From Carpediemonas membranifera (taxonomy: Eukaryota > Fornicata), in assembly GCA_019828565.1 (NCBI GenBank), contig JAHDYR010000020.1, forward strand, positions 124,001 through 188,000: a stretch of 64,000 bases of DNA, read 5' to 3'. Both the position numbers and the translations under genes were made by a program. Of the stretch, positions 61,278-64,000 are shown one piece after another. Each line of letters begins with the position of its first letter. Within the stretch, counting starts at the first letter, position 1. The notes under the pieces were generated by a model, which worked only from the letters and a program-made list of their open reading frames with translations, ran no database searches and had not been told where the DNA came from.

Positions 61278-62747
61278 TCAGTTGCGGACGAGCCGCTTCT
61301 CCATGTCCTCGCGCTTCCTGTCAGCAAACTCCAGGGTGCCGTACACTGCGGGGGCAAACGGCTTCCTGGGCATGTACTGGCCGAACCCGGGGACGGCGGC
61401 CTCAGTCAGCTTGCAGTCGTCCACCATGACAGTGCCGCGGACCATGACGGTCTCGGGGCAGCCGTGGATCACCTTGCCCTCGAACACGGAGTAGTCGATC
61501 TTCGACCCGTGCGTCTGGGCACTGAGAGTGTAGTCGCGGGCCGGGTTCCAGATGGAGATGTCGGCGTCCGCACCCACAGCAATCACACCCTTCTTGCCGT
61601 AGAGGTTGTACAGGCGGCAGGGGTTGGCCGACACGAGGTTGACGAAGCCCGTGCGGGTCAGACGGCCGGCCATGACACCCTCCTCCCACATGATCAGCGT
61701 CCGCTCCTGGATGCCCGCACATCCATTGGGGATAAGAGTGAAGTCGTCACGGCCTCTCTGCCGCTGGGCCGTCGACCAGGAGCAGTGATCTGAGCCAACG
61801 AGGTCGACGTTGTTGTTGACAATGTGACCCCACAATGCGTCCACGTGCTCCCTCGCTCTGAGCGGCGGGGAGAGGACGTGATGGGCGACGTCGAGCCAGG
61901 TTCTGTCGGGGTCGAAGTAGCGGCTTTCGTCGAGGGCAAGGTGGATGCCGCAGACCTCGGTGAACACACGGTTGCCGCGCTTGCGGGAGCGCTCGATAGC
62001 GTCGATTGAGAACTTATTGGTGTTGTGGGCGACAACGAGGGGCACGCCGGCAGCGGCGGCGATGGTGCACGCCCTCTCGCAGGCCTCAGACTCGACGTGG
62101 GCGGGGCGGGTGGGGTGGGAGGCAGGGCCGGTCAGCCCACGGGCGAGGAAGTCCTTCTGCATGGCAACGATGATATCGCCGTTCTCAGCGTGAACTTGGG
62201 GAAGGGCGCCGAGGCGCTTGCAGTGCTGGAAAGAGGCGATGATATCCTCGTCGCTGAGCTGGAGGCGGCCCTTGTACGCGAGGAAGTGCTTGAAAGAGCA
62301 CACACCAAGCTCGTTGACGAGCGTCTCCATGTCCTTTGCGGTCTGCTCATCAAACCACGGCACTGAGCAGTGGAGTCCGTAGTCGGTGACTGTCTGGGCG
62401 TCGGCACGGGCACGCCAGTCGTTGTAGGCATCGACAAAGGTGCCGATCTCTCTGTCAGGGTTGATGAAGTCGATGTACGAGGTCGTCCCGCCGAGGAGGG
62501 CGGCCCGGGAGCCGGAGGTGTAGTCATCAATAGTGGAGAACACCCCAATGTTCATGTCAAGGTGAACGTGCGTGTCAATGCCGCCAGGCATCACGAACTT
62601 GCCCGTGGCATCAATCACGGTAGCTCCCTCGGGAACGGCGATCGTTTCAGCAACCTGAGCGATCTTCCCGTCCTCAATGAGCACATCTGCCTTAAATTCA
62701 TTATCGCTGTTGACGACAGTTCCGTTCTTGATGATAGTGAAGCCCAT
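61278..62747 (-). CDS. Dihydropyrimidinase / hydantoinase
   Basis: A 489-residue cyclic amidohydrolase, full length. Metal ligands include the HxH of DTHVHLD (about 58-60), the carboxylated Lys in SFKHFLAYKG (about 153), His in LPQVHAENG, His in VVAHNTN and Asp in GSDHCSWS. The sequence around VHAENGD and the C-terminal GFGQYMPRKPFAP are typical of dihydropyrimidinases, which open dihydrouracil and dihydrothymine rings in pyrimidine breakdown. VVAHNTN departs from the usual VVHVSS pattern. In the same window thymidine kinase serves the opposite, salvage side. The ATG at 62745-62747 is used; an upstream extension is not family-like. Confidence 0.92.
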   Translation of the reverse strand: MGFTIIKNGTVVNSDNEFKADVLIEDGKIAQVAETIAVPEGATVIDATGKFVMPGGIDTHVHLDMNIGVFSTIDDYTSGSRAALLGGTTSYIDFINPDREIGTFVDAYNDWRARADAQTVTDYGLHCSVPWFDEQTAKDMETLVNELGVCSFKHFLAYKGRLQLSDEDIIASFQHCKRLGALPQVHAENGDIIVAMQKDFLARGLTGPASHPTRPAHVESEACERACTIAAAAGVPLVVAHNTNKFSIDAIERSRKRGNRVFTEVCGIHLALDESRYFDPDRTWLDVAHHVLSPPLRAREHVDALWGHIVNNNVDLVGSDHCSWSTAQRQRGRDDFTLIPNGCAGIQERTLIMWEEGVMAGRLTRTGFVNLVSANPCRLYNLYGKKGVIAVGADADISIWNPARDYTLSAQTHGSKIDYSVFEGKVIHGCPETVMVRGTVMVDDCKLTEAAVPGFGQYMPRKPFAPAVYGTLEFADRKREDMEKRLVRN

Positions 62748-62816
62748 CCTTCGTCGTTCAGCACCGCGACTTTGCTTGACTCGAAACCGACCCACCCTCG
62801 TTAATCCGCTGTTTAC

Positions 62817-64000
62817 CTACATGTACTCGTCGTCGATCTTCTCCATCTCCTGCTCCATGATCTCCATGTACTCGTCATCGTCCTCGACGTTCCATTGGAC
62901 CTTGGTGCTCTCTCTCGTTGTCTTAACCTGCTCGAAGGTCTTGAAGAACTCCTCGACGTCATCCAGCCCTGCCGCCTTGCGCTTGACGGGAACGCCGACG
63001 TGACTAATGCCGGGTGCGTCCACACCGACGCGGGCCTTGGCCTTCTTGTCAGCAAACCGGTTCAGGTACTGGATGAACGCGAAGTCCACAGAGGGCGTGC
63101 CCTTGAACCCGATCTTGCCCTTCCTTGCAAGCTCGTCCGTGATTGCTCTGACGGAAGGGTGGTAGTGCCGTGTGAGAGCGTGCGCCTCCCACAGCGCCAC
63201 CCGGTTCGACCCGGACAGCCGGGGGTTTGGGCACACTGGGTCGTACGCCGTGACCGCGCTGGGGTCCGCTCGCTTGGCCTTGGCCTCGTCGTCGTCGGAG
63301 TCGGCGGTCTCAGCGGACTCGGGCTCGGGCTGGTGGGCCGCGACGTTAAGGATAAGACCGTCCTCCTCGTCGACTTCGAGCTCGACTGTGCGTGCCGTGG
63401 CCATCAGCATGGCGCCGATCTCCTTCCTCTGCCGGAGAATCGGGGGCAGGCGGATGACGGCCTCGCACAACAGCGCGCTCGGCTCGATCATCGTGACCTG
63501 GAGCATCCGCTTGACAAGGGCAGCCGACCGCTCGAGCTCCTTGTCCGCGAGCACGATCTTGGCCACGAGTCCCACTAGCTCGGTGCCGTGGGCGGTGTGG
63601 TGCAGCTCCGGGGACAGCAGCAGGCGGTACGTCAGCAGGACAATGTGCTGGAACATGGGCGTGCCGGGGTCCGCGATCTCCATGAGGAAGGAGAGGCAGG
63701 CAATGCTCGTGGCGAGCGGAGAGGTCCGGGCAAGCTCGAAGAGGGCGTTGGCGTGGGTCTCGAAGCGGGCAAGGGCCTTCTTCTTGTCTGCGATGAAGGG
63801 CCCAGCACGGGCGAGGCCTTTGAGGACCAGGGCGACGATGGCGGGGTCGTACGACAAGTCGTCGGCACCGCGGGTCTCGTCAGCAGCGGCAGCGGGCTTC
63901 TTCTTGCCCTTGCGGGGCTTCTTCGTCTTCTTAGCGAGCTCTCTGCCCTTCTTGGCGTCAGCGAGTTTGATGCTTTCCTGGATGGCCGAAGCAGAGTAGT
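62817..64000 (-). CDS. Mak21/Noc1 (CEBPZ) ribosome-assembly factor, 5' end outside window
   Basis: A partial gene; the frame is open from its stop at 62817 to the right edge. At least 394 codons are visible. The CBF/Mak21 domain shows YDPVCPNPRLSGSNRVALWE, AHALTRHYHPSVRAITDEL and DFAFIQYLNRFADKKAKAR. Upstream are a helical HEAT-like region (LATSIACLSFLMEIADPGTP) and, near the edge, a Lys-rich nucleolar segment (KKTKKPRKGKKKP). The C-terminal tail is acidic. It acts with Noc2 in 60S pre-ribosome assembly and nucleolar export. The 5' part of the gene, including its start, lies outside the window. Confidence 0.93.
   Translation of the reverse strand, partial: YSASAIQESIKLADAKKGRELAKKTKKPRKGKKKPAAAADETRGADDLSYDPAIVALVLKGLARAGPFIADKKKALARFETHANALFELARTSPLATSIACLSFLMEIADPGTPMFQHIVLLTYRLLLSPELHHTAHGTELVGLVAKIVLADKELERSAALVKRMLQVTMIEPSALLCEAVIRLPPILRQRKEIGAMLMATARTVELEVDEEDGLILNVAAHQPEPESAETADSDDDEAKAKRADPSAVTAYDPVCPNPRLSGSNRVALWEAHALTRHYHPSVRAITDELARKGKIGFKGTPSVDFAFIQYLNRFADKKAKARVGVDAPGISHVGVPVKRKAAGLDDVEEFFKTFEQVKTTRESTKVQWNVEDDDEYMEIMEQEMEKIDDEYM

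Overview
The window looks like nuclear DNA of a free-living, flagellated protist. It has a dense array of mostly single-exon eukaryotic genes (cyclin-dependent kinase, importin alpha, calmodulin, eIF5A, eL24, proteasome beta2, SKIP, Mak21/Noc1) together with ciliary genes (kinesin-9, SHIPPO-repeat protein, roadblock and dynein light-intermediate chains). At least 15 introns can be placed. Thirteen are 28-33 nt long, and they share a 5' site G(T/C)NYGT and a 3' site of the type CTNAC-n-AG in which branch point and acceptor are fused. That intron style is known from metamonads such as Giardia and Trichomonas, so I infer a metamonad, perhaps a Carpediemonas-like fornicate. The assignment is an inference from introns and gene content only.

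Layout: every host protein-coding gene I can support (about 43) lies on the minus strand, from thymidine kinase (883-1509) to the Mak21/Noc1 gene running off the right edge (62817-64000). The only plus-strand coding material is mobile-element debris. Intergenic spaces are short. A motif GCAGTTTA or its complement TAAACTGC recurs 12-50 nt upstream of start codons and is the best promoter candidate.

Region by region: 0.9-6 kb thymidine kinase, a P1-nuclease/phospholipase C-like secreted protein, an RPEL actin-binding protein and ferritin; 6-17 kb a TAF4-like protein, a BBS-like beta-propeller, dynein LIC, CDK, LRR protein, Ras, eIF5A and calmodulin; 17-31 kb two RCC1-repeat proteins, an FG-GAP membrane protein, SRPK, proteasome beta2 and coiled-coil proteins; 31-45 kb a small Grn1-domain protein, importin alpha, SHIPPO, a hydrolase, a homeodomain protein, eL24, UBE2S, roadblock and a folliculin/SMCR8-like protein; 45.7-54.2 kb a mobile-element cluster; 52-64 kb NSE1, kinesin-9, SKIP, ARMC1-like, DCC1-like, dihydropyrimidinase and Mak21/Noc1.

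The mobile component is the most unusual part. Pieces of Fanzor (eukaryotic TnpB-like RNA-guided nuclease) occur in three sequence families. Family 1 is present as three 833-839 bp copies (1545-2377, 24905-25743, 53311-54149), each flanked by target-site duplications, bounded by short direct repeats, and carrying only the C-terminal nuclease half. Family 2 (45749-47607) carries only the N-terminal half, broken at almost the same codon. Family 3 (about 7185-7485) is a more diverged relic. The family 1 copies sit 19-72 nt upstream of start codons, and their ends resemble the host promoter motif. A Ty3/gypsy-type retrotransposon with only 51-bp LTRs (47610-52290) lies between a Fanzor-element end and a structured, repeated sequence that I read as a candidate non-coding RNA (5902-5986 and 52292-52375).
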